DNA of 8,570 nt from Actinomycetes bacterium (GTDB lineage: Bacteria > Actinomycetota > Thermoleophilia > Gaiellales > Gaiellaceae), in the NCBI GenBank assembly GCA_025350775.1, contig JANXXF010000139.1, positions 1-8,570 of the forward strand, written 5' to 3'. Below are positions 6,581-8,570 of the stretch, one piece after another. Made by a program: the position numbers and the translations under genes. The notes below the pieces were generated by a model that saw only the letters and a list, made by a program, of their open reading frames with translations, did no database searches and was not told the DNA's origin. Within the stretch, counting starts at the first letter, position 1. The number at the start of each line of letters is the position of its first letter.

Positions 6581-8503
6581 GTGTCGATTGCCGAGTACGA
6601 AGTCGGTCGCTCCCCGGGCCCGCCCACGCGTCCGCGCGTCGAGGTCGACCCCATCACCACGCGCGTCCTCAGTGGCGCGTTCAAGGCCGTCGCCCGCGAG
6701 ATGGCGAGCGTCCTCTACCGCATGTCGTACAGCTCGATCATCCGCGAGTCGGAGGACCTCGGAGCGGGGATCTTCGACCACGTCGGCCGCGAGCTGTGTG
6801 AGTCCGAGTCGACGCCGATGCACATCGGCTCGCTGCCGTGGTACATCCGCGGCTTCCTCACCCGGCTCGACGGGAAGCTCGAGGAGGGCGACGTGGTCGT
6901 CCATAACCACCCGTACCTGGGAGCGTCCCACAGCCCCGACGCGGCGGTGGCGGTGCCGATCTTCTGGGAGGGCGAGCTGCTCGGCTTCTCGGCCGTGACG
7001 GCACATCTCCTGGACATCGGCGGCTCGTTCCCGGGTGTCAACGCCGACGCGTTCGACGTGTACGCCGAGGGGAAGATGTGGACGGCGCTGCGCTGGTACC
7101 AGGCCGGCAAGCTGAACGAGGACCTCGACCACATGCTGTTCGACAACGTCCGCACCGAGACGATGAACCGCGGCGACATGAACGCCATGCGCGCCGCCTG
7201 CGAGCTCGGCCGCGTCCGTTTCCTCAAGCTCGTCGAGCGCTACGGCCCGGACGTCGTGATGAGCTGCGCCTACGACCTGATGGACTACTCCGAGCGGATG
7301 CTGCGCGCAGAGATCGAGAAGCTCCCCGACGGCGTCTACACCGCGCCCACCGGCTGGCTCGACGACGACGCGAAGAACCGCGGCGTGCGGCTCCGCGTCG
7401 AGACGAAGGTGATCGTCGAGGGCGACTCGATCACGATCGACCTGACCGGCTCGAACGCCGAGGTGCCGACCGGCTTCAACGTCCCGTTCGAGGGCTCGCT
7501 GATGGTGGCCGCCTACTACGCGGTGCGCACCATCTTCCTCGACGAGGTGACATTCCCCGAGGAGGTGCCGCAGAACGACGGCATCTTCCGCTGCGTGAAG
7601 GTGGTCGCGCCGAAGGGCTCGATCTTCAATCCGCAGTTCCCGCGCGCCTGCTTCTCGCGCTTCACGCAGTGCCAGCGGGTCGTGGACAACGTCATCCTCG
7701 CGCTCGCCGATGCGATGCCGACCAAGGTCACGGCGGGCAACTCGGCCAGCATCCACTTCTGCGCGTACTCCGGCTTCGACCAGAAGCAGGGCGAGTACTG
7801 GCTGTACCTCGAGGTGAACGAGGGCTCGTACGGCGGCCGCTACGGCAAGGACGCCATGGACTCGGTCGACAACCTGATGGCGAACACGCGCAACAACCCG
7901 ATCGAGGAGCTCGACATGCGCTTCCCGATGCGCTGCGAGCAGTACGAGCTGCGGCCCGAGGCGGCCGCTCCCGGCAGGTGGCGCGGCGGCATCGGCACGA
8001 TCCGCCGCAACCGCTTCATGGTGGACGGCACGTACTCGTGCGAGGGTGACCGCCAGTTCGACCCGCCGCGCGGCATTTTCGGCGGCTGGGACGGCCTGGT
8101 GGCGTCGTGCCGCAAGAACGCGGACACCTCGCAGGAGGAGCACCTCGAGGCGAAGGTCACGGGCATCACGTTCGTGGCCGGCGACTCCGTCGAGCTGGTC
8201 GAGCCCAATGCGGCCGGGTACGGCGACCCACTCGAGCGCGACCCGCACATGGTGCGCGAGGACATCCTCGACGACTTCTCGACGCTCGTGCTGGCCCGCG
8301 AGGCGTACGGCGTGGTCTTCAAGGACGAGGTCTCCCTGGAGATCGACCTGGCCGCCACCGAGGCCGCCCGGGCCGAGATCCGTGCTGCGCGGACCCGCGG
8401 CGAGGGCTTCTCCAGCCTCACCGACTACTACCGGGCGAAGCCGGCGCAGCGCCAGATCAACCCGGTGTCGGCTGCGGCGGACAAGCAGTTCGGACGGTCG
8501 TAG
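6581..8503 (+). CDS. HyuB-family subunit: hydantoinase/5-oxoprolinase/acetone-carboxylase-type
   Basis: A 640-residue hydantoinase B/oxoprolinase-type subunit, partner of the upstream HyuA-like protein. Family landmarks are DPITTRVLSGAF at 23-34, TPMHIGSLPW at 78-87, HNHPYLGASHSPD at 108-120, TAHLLDIGGSFPG at 140-152 with likely metal or active-site residues His142 and Asp145, LTGSNAEVPTGFNVPF at 288-303, PGRWRGGIG at 464-472 and the closing AAGYGDPLERD at 544-554. The last 85 or so residues include the GVVF...LEIDLAAT segment often found at the family C-terminus, followed by a polar tail. The start is GTG with a strong ribosome site; an 18-residue linker rich in Pro and charged residues precedes the domain. 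Where characterised, neither HyuA nor HyuB is active alone, so the adjacent genes probably encode one complex. Which reaction it performs (ring opening or carboxylation) cannot be decided from sequence. Confidence 0.93.
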   Translation: MSIAEYEVGRSPGPPTRPRVEVDPITTRVLSGAFKAVAREMASVLYRMSYSSIIRESEDLGAGIFDHVGRELCESESTPMHIGSLPWYIRGFLTRLDGKLEEGDVVVHNHPYLGASHSPDAAVAVPIFWEGELLGFSAVTAHLLDIGGSFPGVNADAFDVYAEGKMWTALRWYQAGKLNEDLDHMLFDNVRTETMNRGDMNAMRAACELGRVRFLKLVERYGPDVVMSCAYDLMDYSERMLRAEIEKLPDGVYTAPTGWLDDDAKNRGVRLRVETKVIVEGDSITIDLTGSNAEVPTGFNVPFEGSLMVAAYYAVRTIFLDEVTFPEEVPQNDGIFRCVKVVAPKGSIFNPQFPRACFSRFTQCQRVVDNVILALADAMPTKVTAGNSASIHFCAYSGFDQKQGEYWLYLEVNEGSYGGRYGKDAMDSVDNLMANTRNNPIEELDMRFPMRCEQYELRPEAAAPGRWRGGIGTIRRNRFMVDGTYSCEGDRQFDPPRGIFGGWDGLVASCRKNADTSQEEHLEAKVTGITFVAGDSVELVEPNAAGYGDPLERDPHMVREDILDDFSTLVLAREAYGVVFKDEVSLEIDLAATEAARAEIRAARTRGEGFSSLTDYYRAKPAQRQINPVSAAADKQFGRS

Positions 8504-8570
8504 CGACGATGTGGCGCGGCGGGCACACAGCGCGCCCGGCGCTCGCGGCGCGGGGCTCCGCATAGACGCG

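Noticed and set aside
5261..8563. Minus-strand open frame of 1100 codons opposite the HyuA/HyuB genes
   Set aside because: It is antisense to two genes with unmistakable family motifs. The translation is an Arg/Ala/Val/Asp-rich string with no domain, as expected from a G+C-rich shadow frame.
8504..8570. Eighteen-codon frame from ATG at 8509 and a 5-bp AGCGC/GCGCT stem (8529-8543) after hyuB
   Set aside because: The frame is too short, lacks a ribosome site and family likeness; the stem is short with no T-run. I see nothing supportable in these 67 bases.
1..8570. CRISPR array, tRNA/rRNA genes, insertion sequence or attachment site
   Set aside because: No regularly spaced repeats, no cloverleaf or rRNA-like stretch, no transposase or terminal inverted repeats were seen on either strand.

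Overview
This is a G+C-rich stretch with strongly G/C-biased third codon positions, densely packed with catabolic genes. The composition, the GTG starts and the gene types suggest a high-G+C actinobacterium, possibly a soil lineage near Thermoleophilia/Solirubrobacterales. That is inference only: the window holds no rRNA, tRNA or other marker gene.

Layout. Two operons diverge from a control region at about 3234-3456. The leftward operon (minus strand) runs MaoC-like hydratase (3233-2703), MmgE/PrpD-family protein (2700-1316, broken by a single-base frameshift near 1753) and acyl-CoA dehydrogenase (1316-120). The rightward operon (plus strand) runs zinc-lobe-less medium-chain dehydrogenase/quinone-oxidoreductase-like protein (3457-4437), HyuA/oxoprolinase-A-like ATPase subunit (4472-6565) and HyuB/oxoprolinase-B-like subunit (6581-8503). 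Genes within each operon overlap or lie at most 34 bases apart. The outer flanks (1-119 and 8504-8570) hold no gene I can support. The left flank has a 15-base direct repeat and a small G+C-rich hairpin.

Control region. Each operon has a recognisable -35/-10 promoter. A perfect 11-base palindrome, ATGTCAGACAT, occurs exactly twice, once in each promoter, lying against or over the -10 element. This is what one expects if a single repressor controls both operons. The half-site spacing (GT-N3-AC) resembles operators of FadR-type GntR regulators. No regulator gene is inside the window.

How the genes may work together. The leftward genes form a CoA-thioester module: oxidation of an acyl-CoA to an enoyl-CoA, hydration by the MaoC protein, and an MmgE/PrpD step of unknown type (dehydratase, decarboxylase or epimerase in characterised relatives). 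The rightward genes add an NAD(P)H-dependent oxidoreductase and an ATP-using HyuA/HyuB pair, whose relatives open cyclic amides (hydantoins, 5-oxoproline) or carboxylate ketones (acetone, acetophenone). The simplest reading is an inducible catabolic pathway in which the HyuAB/oxidoreductase side handles a small cyclic amide or ketone and the other side processes the resulting acyl-CoA. The substrate cannot be read from sequence, and no CoA ligase/transferase, transporter or regulator is present here, so more of the system probably lies outside.
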